Origin: an uncultured Lachnospiraceae bacterium
Lineage (GTDB): Bacteria; Bacillota_A; Clostridia; Lachnospirales; Lachnospiraceae
NCBI GenBank assembly: GCA_910585855.1
Contig: CAJUGZ010000019.1
Location: 1 to 28,909 of the forward strand
Direction: 5' to 3'
DNA length: 28,909 nt
Shown: positions 16,082 to 22,845 of the stretch, one piece after another
Layout: each line of letters starts with the position of its first letter
Numbering within the stretch: position 1 is the first letter of the stretch
Made by a program: the position numbers and the translations under genes
The notes under the pieces: generated by a model
The model's input: the letters and a program-made list of their open reading frames with translations, nothing else
Databases searched by the model: none
Told to the model about the DNA's origin: nothing

Positions 16082-16975
16082 CTAACTGTAATTTACTGTT
16101 GCATGGTTCAGCTCGTATGGTTTCGCCTTATAACGAAGTAATCCATATCTGCCGGTAATGAAAATCTGACCGTCTTTGAGATAGTCTGATTTGTTATCTA
16201 TCTGCAACCGGCGAATAAACATAGGGGACTTATCAACCAAGATAATCTCCCCAGAGAGGGATAGGCTCTGTACGATTGCCATAGCCATTTTCCGCCTCAC
16301 TCCGCTATCAGGGCATAAAATATGGACGGAAATTTTTCCGTCCAGCCATACCACTGTATTGGTTTGCTCTGCCAGTTCAGCATTTGTTAATCGGCAGTAA
16401 ATAACTGGCTTTTCCTTAGAAGCCTTTGTTATCTCTGCCACAACATCCACCCCTAATACTACACAATCAGGGTACATTTCCTTAATATACCTACTTGTCG
16501 CAATGATTGGATCTGGGTCTGTCGTTTCCTGACTTGCGTACTCCAGAATGTCAAACCTGATTTCTGTCCCCATAATCAGGTCATTTCTCTTTTCCTCCAT
16601 CTCGAAAGCGTCTGACCTCGCCCATGCAAACGCATAGATAGAACCGTCTGTTGATTTAAGCAGTACGTCTTTTAGGCAATCTCTTACAAATGGTTCAATT
16701 CCTTCCGGCGTTACTTCCTCTGCATCCTGCGTGTTCTGGCAGTACACAAAGACGGATAATGTACCAGCACTGTTTCTTTCTTCGTTTGCCTGTAAATCAT
16801 AATTGTATATCAGACGTGGGTACTGTGATTTTCCTCGCCAGCCGGACTGATTATCCTCTGGTGCAGCCGGACTAAATACAGCTGGACTGCCAGAAAACGT
16901 TGCCAGCATATCTGCCAGCTTCTCCGATTCTGTAAATCTCTTATAGATAAGCTCTTCCAGTATCATGTGCGTCAT
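16082..16975 (-). CDS. Tail terminator-like protein with two tandem domains (XkdJ region)
   Basis: A 297-residue protein occupying the place of the tail terminator/XkdJ genes. It appears to hold two related domains of about 94 residues: 53-147 (PRLIYNYD... LSVFVYCQ... FVRDCLKDVL... GTEIRFDILEY) and 190-283 (PVIYCRLT... ISVHILCP... AIVQSLSLSG... GRYGLLRY). Each starts with a P-x-IY strand, continues with a beta hairpin and one long helix, and ends with a closing strand. Tail terminators are normally single domain, about 130-150 residues. The N-terminal 50 residues form a separate helical lead. Start ATG 16975 overlaps the previous stop; ATG 16966 is an alternative. Role and duplication are inferred by eye. 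Confidence 0.6.
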   Translation of the reverse strand: MTHMILEELIYKRFTESEKLADMLATFSGSPAVFSPAAPEDNQSGWRGKSQYPRLIYNYDLQANEERNSAGTLSVFVYCQNTQDAEEVTPEGIEPFVRDCLKDVLLKSTDGSIYAFAWARSDAFEMEEKRNDLIMGTEIRFDILEYASQETTDPDPIIATSRYIKEMYPDCVVLGVDVVAEITKASKEKPVIYCRLTNAELAEQTNTVVWLDGKISVHILCPDSGVRRKMAMAIVQSLSLSGEIILVDKSPMFIRRLQIDNKSDYLKDGQIFITGRYGLLRYKAKPYELNHATVNYS

Positions 16976-17283
16976 ACCTCTATTTCCGATGTATCACCTG
17001 TACTATCATTTTCTGGTACGGGATATGCTGTAACCTCTGATAAATCGGCAGAGTATCGGATTTCCCAATCTCCAGCCACTACATCTTTAGCCTGCATAAT
17101 AAAGTGATTTGTCACATTACCGATTCTGGGGTGATACTGCACCACAATCTCCTTGTCGGTAACAGCAGCGACAAACCCGCCTCTTCCCTCTTTCCATGAA
17201 AAATGCTTTGCATACAGGAGATAACCAATCTTAACTTCTGACGTATCAAATACCGATTCTGGCTTTTCTGTTATTAGTGCCAT
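16972..17283 (-). CDS. Small phage protein, DUF5026-like
   Basis: A 103-residue protein: VKIGYLLYAKHFSWKEG, GGFVAAVTDKEIVVQYHP, IGNVTNHFIMQAKDV and GDWEIRYSADLSEV, followed by an acidic tail (ENDSTGDTSEIEV). The central segments resemble the DUF5026 family of clostridial phages as I remember it; the function is unknown. It has a clear AGGAGGTAGAC ribosome site. It lies between the gp10-like protein and the tail terminator-like protein, so it is probably a neck or tail-joining accessory. The stop overlaps the next start as ATGA. Confidence 0.55.
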   Translation of the reverse strand: MALITEKPESVFDTSEVKIGYLLYAKHFSWKEGRGGFVAAVTDKEIVVQYHPRIGNVTNHFIMQAKDVVAGDWEIRYSADLSEVTAYPVPENDSTGDTSEIEV

Positions 17284-17292
17284 GTCTACCTC

Positions 17293-17733
17293 CTACTGCG
17301 AATAATCTTCGCTCATAATCCTATCAACCTCCGGCTGTGCCTTTTCCTTTATCCTATCTACATAAGGTCTCGCCGCTATTTTGCTTGTGCCATTCTCCAG
17401 ATAACCAGCATATGGTGTCTGGCTTTCTATGTACGCTATTACCTTTGTACTTTCTAACAAATTAGCCGATACTTCAACGCCTCCAGTCCAATTAAGCCGT
17501 AGCGCACCTATACGCCTCGCTGGTGGTTCTCCCGGTGCTGACGCTGTATATCGTCTTTTGGAATTTGGCTTTCGATATTTCCTACCGCTACGCTTTCCTC
17601 TCAGGACTTCAAGTTCCGCATTTCTCAAAGCGTTCTTTACCCTCGTGCCTCTTGACCTTACCTGTCGGTTAATACTCTTTACGGTATTTTTTACCGCTTC
17701 TTTTACTCCCTCTGGAGCTTTTGCTGGTGTCAT
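17293..17733 (-). CDS. HK97 gp10-like tail completion/neck protein
   Basis: A 146-residue basic protein. The N-terminal helix (VKEAVKNTVKSINRQVRS) is followed by SAPGEPPARRIGALRLNW and PYAGYLENGTSKIAARPYVD, the two hallmark segments of HK97 gp10-family proteins. These help join the tail to the head. The middle stretch is very arginine/lysine-rich (RGKRSGRKYRKPNSKRR). The start overlaps the upstream stop as ATGA. Length and motifs are normal for the family, so the identification is strong. GC content is visibly higher from here through the tube gene than in flanking modules. Confidence 0.85.
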   Translation of the reverse strand: MTPAKAPEGVKEAVKNTVKSINRQVRSRGTRVKNALRNAELEVLRGKRSGRKYRKPNSKRRYTASAPGEPPARRIGALRLNWTGGVEVSANLLESTKVIAYIESQTPYAGYLENGTSKIAARPYVDRIKEKAQPEVDRIMSEDYSQ

Positions 17734-18086
17734 CTTACATCACGCCTTTCTTCCGCATAGTACAGTGTTGATATTCCCAGCCCTCCAGTATCGTCCACAT
17801 CACAGATGTAAAAAAGCCTATCTCCTAAGATAAGCCTGTCTGTCCTTTTTGCCCTCGGCGTTCCGCTTTGGACTATGGTATGCGTCACGATATGATCCGG
17901 TAAGCTGTGGTTTTCAATATCCTTTTCCGTCGCTTTTGCAAGACAGCCTTTCAGCGTTTTTGTACCGTTTCCAAAATGTTTGTTTACCACTCTGCCGGTA
18001 CTGCTTACTTCCTGACCAGTATTCTCAATAATGAATTCCTTGAACATATTTCCCGGTCTAAGATACATCAATCTTGCGTTGTTCAT
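17730..18086 (-). CDS. Head closure/stopper-type neck protein (XkdI-region)
   Basis: A 118-residue, beta-rich protein: RPGNMFKEFIIENTGQEVSSTGRVV, GTKTLKGCLAKATEKD, a middle HIVTHTIVQSG, then DRLILGDRLFYICDVDDTGGLGISTLYYAEERRDV. The pattern of a short SH3-like barrel with a final strand reporting on neighbour contact is like phage head-closure (stopper) proteins. These seal the portal after packaging. It overlaps both neighbours by ATGA. The function is assigned mainly from position between connector and gp10-type protein, where PBSX has xkdI; sequence-level recognition is moderate. Confidence 0.6.
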   Translation of the reverse strand: MNNARLMYLRPGNMFKEFIIENTGQEVSSTGRVVNKHFGNGTKTLKGCLAKATEKDIENHSLPDHIVTHTIVQSGTPRAKRTDRLILGDRLFYICDVDDTGGLGISTLYYAEERRDVR

Positions 18087-18490
18087 AAACCTCTCGCCCT
18101 TCCATTCTGCTGCATACCTGTATAAAAATACGGCGGCTTATTGGAATCCGTTCCACCTTGAAACATTGGTATACTGCAGGATTCAACGGATACTTCTTTT
18201 TTTAATCTCTCATAATCCTCTCTCCACAGCTTTGCTCTCTCCTGCATATACAGCCATAAAGGACCAGTCTTAGTATCCACCTCATAAGCAAAACGCCGAC
18301 ACAAACTTTCTAATAGCATCAATTTTGCCCGCTTCCAAGAATTCGGATAGCTGTCTATCGCTGCCTGAATTTCTTCATCACTCAAGGCAGCGGTATCCGA
18401 ACCACCCTCTACCATAATATCACCTAACTCAAACCTCATGCGATCTACACAAAATATATGAATTTGTAACGGGTTATAACTATACATCAC
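18083..18490 (-). CDS. Head-tail connector protein (adaptor, XkdH-region)
   Basis: A 135-residue protein with LSDEEIQAAIDSYPNSWKRA, then LMLLESLCRRFAYEVDTKTGPLWLYMQERAKLWREDYERL. That two-helix region is characteristic of head-tail connector/adaptor proteins that attach to the portal ring. Its position right after the capsid genes and before the neck genes matches PBSX xkdH. The start is GTG 18490 or ATG 18487; both sit 9-12 bases after AGGTGG, inside the end of the preceding gene. The C-terminal 30 residues (GGTDSNKPPYFYTGM) look flexible. The stop overlaps the next start by four bases (TTATGA). Confidence 0.65.
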   Translation of the reverse strand: MMYSYNPLQIHIFCVDRMRFELGDIMVEGGSDTAALSDEEIQAAIDSYPNSWKRAKLMLLESLCRRFAYEVDTKTGPLWLYMQERAKLWREDYERLKKEVSVESCSIPMFQGGTDSNKPPYFYTGMQQNGRARGL

Positions 18491-18762
18491 TTTCTATCGC
18501 CACCTTTTAATTTCTGCACTTTTGTCATAGACTTCGGTTCGGTTCTTTGCTTTCCAGACATTGTTTTTTGCAAATCTTCTGCTATCCTTCCTTCCAAAGT
18601 ATGGAGCGATTCTGACGTTTGTACCATTTCTCTAATTTCTGAAATATACTGGCTCTTTAATAACTTCGGAATTCTTTGTGGAAGAAGTACAGCATCGGAA
18701 ATATAATCACCGGGATAGTAAATCACACTTCCGATCTGCAATCGTTTTTCACATAAATACAT
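18487..18762 (-). CDS. Small head protein after the capsid gene
   Basis: About 91 residues (MYLCEKRLQIGSVIYYPGDYI...). AAAGGGGGAGGA lies directly in front of two consecutive ATG codons (18765 and 18762); the second has the better spacing. The N-terminal half has a compact beta-like IGSVIYYPGD and PKLLKSQYISEI. The C-terminal 40 residues are basic and probably disordered (MTKVQKLKGGDRK). Similar small proteins follow the capsid gene in many Firmicutes myoviruses and may be head completion or Ig-like surface pieces. I do not recognise a named family. Its stop overlaps the next start. Confidence 0.6.
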   Translation of the reverse strand: MYLCEKRLQIGSVIYYPGDYISDAVLLPQRIPKLLKSQYISEIREMVQTSESLHTLEGRIAEDLQKTMSGKQRTEPKSMTKVQKLKGGDRK

Positions 18763-18775
18763 CATTCCTCCCCCT

Positions 18776-19819
18776 TTATACACATCCCTTCATATAACAA
18801 GCCAAATCATCACAAGTCTTTTTCATATCCGTAGACATCAGCCCTTCCATAAATTCCGAATGAGTACCACCTTCTCCTTCAAAAACATCTGTTCCCATCC
18901 AGTTTCCATTTCCTAGCATGTCCCATGTGAAAATATAGCCAGCAGACGGTTCATCAATACTTGGATTTGCTGTCGTGTAGGTAAGTAATGCTCCATCTGG
19001 TTCACAAATAAACTGCATTTGATCCGGCTGCCCTTCCTCTGCCATATTATAAGTGGCATCCAATACTTTTACTTCCTCTACACCAAATAATTCTGCCAAT
19101 ACACGTTCATTCACCTTAGCTGGATTTGCTGTACTCCCAGTATACTTTACTCGCTCTAACAAATCAGGATGTTCCTTTAATGCATTAAACGTATCATATC
19201 CCAATGTGAGCTTGTTCGGCATCCGCCTTCCATTTAATTTAATTTCCCTCTTTCTAGCATCAAAAAAACTAATGGGATCGGAATTTGCATCAGAAAATTT
19301 AATAAACTGACTTGAACCAGCCGTCGTTCCCGATACGATTCCTTCATATTCATTTTTCCAAACACCCACATGAAAGAATCGTTTTGCAAACATAACATCT
19401 AAATGAAGCAGTTGCTGATCCACAATAAAACGGTTTCTTGTTCGTCTTGGATCAATCGAAGGTGGCACATTGGCTCTCTGATAATTCACCGCACTAATCG
19501 AATCAATCCCTACAATAATTTGATCTACTTCACACTTATAAGTATCATCACGATATCCCATTTGCGCAGGTGCTACCTTCCCAAACTTTGGTTTTCGCTG
19601 AACATGATCCCTTGCTAAATCCCCCTTATTATAGATATAATAATAGCCCGTTGAAAAATCAACCGGGCAAATAGGAAAAATATGAGTTGCTACATAATCA
19701 CTGGCATTTGAAAAAAATGCCATACTCATATTGGTTAAATAACGATTTGGTTTCCATCCTTTTGCAATTCGTACCTGCAGTTCCGCTGCACTATTTACCG
19801 TTCTTCCAATTCCACTCAT
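18776..19819 (-). CDS. Major capsid protein
   Basis: A 347-residue protein beginning MSGIGRTVNSAAELQVRIAKGW. It includes FFSNASDYVATHIFPICPVD, then a DLARDHVQRKPKFG segment, DPRRTRNRFIVDQQLLHLDVMFAKRF, a PNKLTLGYDTFNALKEHPDLLERV segment shared by many phage capsid proteins, and a C-terminal YIFTWDMLGNGNWMG. The fold is most likely HK97-like. The start at 19819 is preferred to 19888 because it overlaps the decoration protein stop as ATGA and follows an AAGGAGG-like GGAGGGAGAAAACGC site. Position after protease, scaffold and cement protein fits the head order. The C terminus (CDDLACYMKGCV) is cysteine-rich, unusual for a capsid protein. Confidence 0.85.
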   Translation of the reverse strand: MSGIGRTVNSAAELQVRIAKGWKPNRYLTNMSMAFFSNASDYVATHIFPICPVDFSTGYYYIYNKGDLARDHVQRKPKFGKVAPAQMGYRDDTYKCEVDQIIVGIDSISAVNYQRANVPPSIDPRRTRNRFIVDQQLLHLDVMFAKRFFHVGVWKNEYEGIVSGTTAGSSQFIKFSDANSDPISFFDARKREIKLNGRRMPNKLTLGYDTFNALKEHPDLLERVKYTGSTANPAKVNERVLAELFGVEEVKVLDATYNMAEEGQPDQMQFICEPDGALLTYTTANPSIDEPSAGYIFTWDMLGNGNWMGTDVFEGEGGTHSEFMEGLMSTDMKKTCDDLACYMKGCV

Positions 19820-20241
19820 GCGTTTTCTCCTCCCTCTGTCTTGGCAGCAGACTGATAACCTGCTTTCATGATTTGCACCGAAACCCAAGTACCCGCTTTC
19901 GATGCAGAACTTAATGCCACTGCCGTAATAAAATCTCCATTCTTTGCAGCCACTGCCTTACCTTCTGCATTGGTTGTCAATTCTGCTCCTGCAGAAATCG
20001 CTTCTCCAGCTACCCACTTTCCAATATCTTTTATCTGAATATCTACATCCATTCCCTGTTCCACCACGTCATCCGTTTCTAAAATAGAAATGCCAATTAC
20101 ATTTGCGCCAGCCGTTGGTTTTACCACCGCTCCATTCTGAATGACCAAGGCAATTCCTCGTGCATCCTCCAATTTTTCTCCTGCTGGTAAGGTAATCGTG
20201 GGACTTGTATTAATACTTGTTCCAAAATAAGTCGATCCCAT
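19816..20241 (-). CDS. Capsid decoration/cement protein (DUF2190-like)
   Basis: A 141-residue beta-rich protein. Typical elements are GIALVIQNGAVVKPTAGANVIGIS, a GMDVDIQIKDIGKWVAGEAI strand pair, and a C-terminal GDFITAVALSSASKAGTWVSV. These match DUF2190-like cement proteins that bind the outside of the capsid at the threefold positions. The start at ATG 20241 (MGSTYFGTS) follows GGAGG by nine bases; an upstream in-frame start at 20274 would lie within the preceding gene. Its stop overlaps the capsid start as ATGA, so decoration and capsid proteins are coupled. Local GC is higher (31 of 60 bases at 20101-20160) than in the neighbours, common for strongly expressed Ala/Gly-rich proteins. Confidence 0.78.
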   Translation of the reverse strand: MGSTYFGTSINTSPTITLPAGEKLEDARGIALVIQNGAVVKPTAGANVIGISILETDDVVEQGMDVDIQIKDIGKWVAGEAISAGAELTTNAEGKAVAAKNGDFITAVALSSASKAGTWVSVQIMKAGYQSAAKTEGGENA

Positions 20242-20245
20242 TGTT

Positions 20246-20857
20246 TTAATCCTCCTTTTCACACCGTTCTGCAAGGGCAGGATTTTCTAAAAACACTTCA
20301 TCCAAAGCCTGTGCCTTTGACAACCCTGTCTTCGATTTCATCAACTCCATCGCTTTCGCATCTGCCTCAGCCCATGCACTATTATCATTAGATCCATGAC
20401 CTGACTTTCCTAATTCCCCAAACACGCCTGACTTTTCTACTGTAGCCACTGCCTGATCTAAAATAGCGATCATATCTTGGTAGGCACTGCCTCCTGCTGC
20501 CTTTAAACTCTTTAGCGTAGGTACAAGTTCCTCTTCCTTTTTTCCGATAATGGCATATCGTTTTGCTATCGCATAAAGTTCTTTGTCTTCTGCTGCTTCT
20601 CGAAATTTCTTTAACTCCTCTAATTCTGCTTTCACCGCTGGATGAAGACCTTTATAAATATCATCTGCTGCAAAACCTTCTTCCTGCACAATAGAACCTG
20701 CAGAGGAAGGCTTTGGTTGTATCACTGACTTTGCAACCGAACCCTCCAGTGTCTGCTGATCCATTTCAGATGTTTCCATAGAAGGATCGGACCGCTTCTC
20801 AATACTTTCTAAAAAGGCTCTCTCGGCAGCCGTTAATTTACTCTTATCAATCTTCAT
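20246..20857 (-). CDS. Possible nested in-frame scaffold protein (internal start)
   Basis: Inside the preceding gene the bases AAAGGAG AAGAGGAA ATG (AGGAG at 20866-20870, ATG at 20857) form a near-ideal ribosome site with eight bases of spacing. The site falls exactly where a Glu-rich linker (ENEKGEEE) meets MKIDKSKLTAAERAFLES. Translation from here would give a 203-residue protein containing the coiled-coil, scaffold-like half only. Nested protease-scaffold pairs sharing a frame are known from lambda C/Nu3 and other phages. The Glu-rich codons could also create such a site by chance. Confidence 0.4.
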   Translation of the reverse strand: MKIDKSKLTAAERAFLESIEKRSDPSMETSEMDQQTLEGSVAKSVIQPKPSSAGSIVQEEGFAADDIYKGLHPAVKAELEELKKFREAAEDKELYAIAKRYAIIGKKEEELVPTLKSLKAAGGSAYQDMIAILDQAVATVEKSGVFGELGKSGHGSNDNSAWAEADAKAMELMKSKTGLSKAQALDEVFLENPALAERCEKED

Positions 20858-21430
20858 TTCCTCTTCTCCTTTCTCGTTTTCATGAATTTGTCCGGCAGCA
20901 GCTGCTTCCTGAATCGAATCATGCAATCTCTCCACTGCTGACTTCATCCTTTCTAAATCCGCTTCTGTTACCTCTTCTTTCTTCTTCACAATGCCTGTTT
21001 CCTTCCCACCAGACCATTGTGAAATACATTCCTGCACCGTACGATGAAATTCATCCAAACTCTCCTGCATCGCATTTTCCATCGCTACGCTATCTAACTC
21101 TCCATCGTTTAAAATAGAACACAAAGAATTTTGCAGTGCATAACAGACATCCCATATTTCATCTACGATTTTTCTAGTTTTCATTTCATGAAGTTTATCC
21201 GTAAATCCCTCCGCATTTTCTTTTGCAACTGCTTCGATTGCAGCTGCCATTTCTTCCTCTTCTATCCCTGCTTTTCCAATAAGACCAAACAACTTTTTAA
21301 GTATATTACTAGAATTTTTCGGTTCTTCTTTGTCTTTTTTCTTTCTCATTTTAATATCAGCATCAGGATTTGCCCCTTCATCTACAAAATCTACCTTTTT
21401 AATTTTAAGATTCTTTAGCTTTGTTGCCAC
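20246..21430 (-). CDS. XkdF C-terminal-like / scaffold-like head assembly protein
   Basis: A 394-residue protein starting at GTG 21430. The first residues, LKNLKIKKVDFVDEGANPDADI, are the signature found beside XkdF-type proteases. Residues 30-60 are Lys/Glu-rich, 60-180 are helical with acidic patches, and 200-290 are probably unstructured and Ser/Glu/Gln-rich. The region 270-340 is a predicted coiled coil (AVKAELEELKKFREAAEDKE). The C terminus, KAQALDEVFLENPALAERCE, is typical of capsid scaffolding proteins that are cleaved or expelled. A strong internal ribosome site precedes Met192 (see the nested entry). Its stop TAA lies four bases before the decoration protein start, and the final GAGGATTAA supplies that gene's GGAGG. 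Function as scaffold is inferred from position and composition. Confidence 0.65.
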   Translation of the reverse strand: MATKLKNLKIKKVDFVDEGANPDADIKMRKKKDKEEPKNSSNILKKLFGLIGKAGIEEEEMAAAIEAVAKENAEGFTDKLHEMKTRKIVDEIWDVCYALQNSLCSILNDGELDSVAMENAMQESLDEFHRTVQECISQWSGGKETGIVKKKEEVTEADLERMKSAVERLHDSIQEAAAAGQIHENEKGEEEMKIDKSKLTAAERAFLESIEKRSDPSMETSEMDQQTLEGSVAKSVIQPKPSSAGSIVQEEGFAADDIYKGLHPAVKAELEELKKFREAAEDKELYAIAKRYAIIGKKEEELVPTLKSLKAAGGSAYQDMIAILDQAVATVEKSGVFGELGKSGHGSNDNSAWAEADAKAMELMKSKTGLSKAQALDEVFLENPALAERCEKED

Positions 21431-21517
21431 CTTCTCGTTTCCTTTCTATAAAATTTATAAAACAAAAAGACATCTGTTTACAAATACCTTTTGACTTATT
21501 CCAAATATATATTATTT

Positions 21518-21961
21518 CTACGCTTCATCTATCTCTATCCTTTCTGCCTCGCCCTCGATCGAAAACATAGAGTAAGTTCCATTTTTTACCTTTTCCCATA
21601 CACCAGAATCCATAACTTTGAATCCAATCCACCAGCCAACGGGCAGTGTTCCTACGGGAATACCCATTGCTGCCATTTTATCCTTTGTAAATACAACACT
21701 TTCTATTAATACAGCAACCCCACCTCGCTCATGCATTTCGCCACCTTCCCCGTAAAGCCTTACATATTCATAAGCTGCTTCCTCCAGCTCATAAGGATCG
21801 ATCCGATCGCCCTGCCAATCCTCTATCATCTCACCATCTGCACGTATCGATACGCTTGCCCATCCAAAAGCAAGACGCCTGTCATCATCCGATTTCGTTA
21901 TTTTGAAACGTCCCTTTAGAACCTCACTTCGTTTTTCAATTAGTTCCGAAAATCTTTTCAC
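21518..21961 (-). CDS. xkdF: XkdF-like prohead protease (Peptidase_S78_2 type)
   Basis: A 147-residue protein corresponding to the protease part of PBSX XkdF, which trims scaffold and head proteins during capsid maturation. Key segments are RLAFGWASVSI, GDRIDPYELEEAAYEYV, the MHERGG motif with a likely catalytic His, VFTKDKMAAMGIP, GWWIGFKVMD and the strongly conserved YSMFSIEGEAER, whose Ser is the likely nucleophile. The start is GTG at 21961 after an AGGCGG-like site. In PBSX one long protein carries both this domain and a following helical part; here they are two genes. Its N terminus is echoed by a 15-codon relic at 22756-22803, suggesting the region just upstream was rearranged. Confidence 0.8.
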   Translation of the reverse strand: MKRFSELIEKRSEVLKGRFKITKSDDDRRLAFGWASVSIRADGEMIEDWQGDRIDPYELEEAAYEYVRLYGEGGEMHERGGVAVLIESVVFTKDKMAAMGIPVGTLPVGWWIGFKVMDSGVWEKVKNGTYSMFSIEGEAERIEIDEA

Positions 21962-21992
21962 TTTATCTTTTCCGCCTACCTTTCAAAATATA

Positions 21993-22044
21993 GGGGCTGT
22001 GAAAAAATAGGAGTGGAAAAACTCCGACTTTCACAGCCCTTTTC
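21993..22044 (-). terminator. Nested hairpin at the end of the accessory cassette (terminator or repeat element)
   Basis: GGGCTGTGAAA (21994-22004) pairs perfectly with TTTCACAGCCC (22029-22039). Inside it GGAGT (22010-22014) pairs with ACTCC (22021-22025) around GGAAAA. On the minus strand the inner hairpin is followed by TATTTTTT and the outer stem by CTATATTTT; on the plus strand the outer stem is followed by CTTTTCT. It may stop transcription of the cassette in either direction, or be a small dispersed repeat. It lies between the cassette and the XkdF start. Confidence 0.55.
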
Positions 22045-22064
22045 TAGTACAGATAAATTTAAAA

Positions 22065-22424
22065 CTACAACTTTTCATAATAAAAACAGTCTGCATCTTC
22101 ATGTGCCCATATTTCATTTGGAATACCACTAGATGGATTCTCTGTTCTCGGATATATGGAACAGTGATAGTTATCATGGTTCTGTTGGTTTTTACATTTT
22201 ATGCAAATCGAATTTCTCCAACGAATAATGCCATCACATATCATGGTAACAATTTCAGCAGATCCCAACGGACCAAACAGTTTCTTTTCTTCTAATGGTG
22301 GATTACTTTTCAGAAACTCATCAATCCAAGTATTCAATTCCAACCATTCATCATCACTTATACTTCCAGCATGATGCCGAATACGTTCATTCACCTCTTT
22401 CGCCGTCATATTTTTTAAATCCAT
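22065..22424 (-). CDS. Hypothetical protein with a C-terminal Cys-rich, zinc-ribbon-like segment
   Basis: A 119-residue protein starting at ATG 22424 after AGGAG with eight bases of spacing; an ATG at 22445 lacks a site and encodes part of the ribosome-binding region. The N-terminal two thirds are helical (MTAKEVNERIRHHAG, LELNTWIDEFLKS). The C-terminal part has CIKCKNQQNH, then HCSIYP, GIPNEIW and a final DADCFYY. The C-x2-C spacing plus later Cys and His resembles the small Cys-rich C..C / C.xYP / GIP pattern seen in many small proteins of gut Clostridia, possibly a metal site. Function unknown. It is the last gene before a nested hairpin and lies in the low-GC cassette, so it may be a moron or immunity-type gene. 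Confidence 0.55.
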   Translation of the reverse strand: MDLKNMTAKEVNERIRHHAGSISDDEWLELNTWIDEFLKSNPPLEEKKLFGPLGSAEIVTMICDGIIRWRNSICIKCKNQQNHDNYHCSIYPRTENPSSGIPNEIWAHEDADCFYYEKL

Positions 22425-22513
22425 AATCATCTCTCCTATTGACATTTAAATAAACAACTTTGTCATGCCGAAATCCAAAAGGAATTATACCCGATACTCT
22501 TCCCTAAGTTCCT

Positions 22514-22699
22514 TTATTTTTTTTGATATTTTTGCTGTATCTGTGCAAGTGCAACAAAATCGAGTCCATCTAATCTTGCACCACTAACTGGTTGCGGATC
22601 ATGCCCATCTACTAAATAAGGTTCTGCTTCTTTTAACCAATCCGCTTTTAAATTTGCAAATTTTTCCATCATTTCCTTAGTGTAATGGTTTTCTGACAT
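22514..22699 (-). CDS. Small hypothetical protein in the accessory cassette
   Basis: A 61-residue protein, MSENHYTKEMMEKFANLKAD..., rich in Lys/Glu and predicted helical, with a middle segment DPQPVSGARLDGLDF and a helical end LAQIQQKYQKK. The start at 22699 is chosen because AGGAGGG lies 11 bases upstream; the ATG at 22708 is only two bases from that site. It lies in a low-GC stretch between the XkdF relic and the XkdF gene, with 60-140-base untranslated gaps on both sides, unlike the tightly packed structural genes. No family is recognised. Position suggests a moron gene or an orphan immunity gene, without direct proof. Confidence 0.5.
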   Translation of the reverse strand: MSENHYTKEMMEKFANLKADWLKEAEPYLVDGHDPQPVSGARLDGLDFVALAQIQQKYQKK

Positions 22700-22755
22700 A
22701 ATGAACATATCCCTCCTCGTGAAGAATCGACTTTTCTAACTAATTCAAGTTTTAC

Positions 22756-22803
22756 CTACTGATTCTCAGCGAATTTTTCAACCAAATCAGAAAACTTTTT
22801 CAA
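22756..22803 (-). pseudogene. Relic resembling the 5' end of the XkdF-like protease gene
   Basis: After a GGTGGAG ribosome-like site there is a 15-codon reading frame starting TTG and encoding (M)KKFSDLVEKFAENQ, then TAG. It closely resembles the start of the XkdF-like protein 0.8 kb downstream, (M)KRFSELIEKRSE. Over the 12 residues from the first Lys, seven are identical and four conservative. The similarity is direct sequence evidence. The interpretation, that an inserted cassette split or duplicated the start of the XkdF gene, is inference. It could instead be a short leader peptide. Confidence 0.5.
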
Positions 22804-22845
22804 AACTCCACCTTCTTTCACATCCTAAAATACAAGAAAACTAGA

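Noticed and set aside
21431..21517. The 87-base gap between the XkdF-like gene and the scaffold-like gene
   Set aside because: AT-rich with no convincing hairpin, promoter or frame beyond the ribosome site of the next gene; nothing reported.
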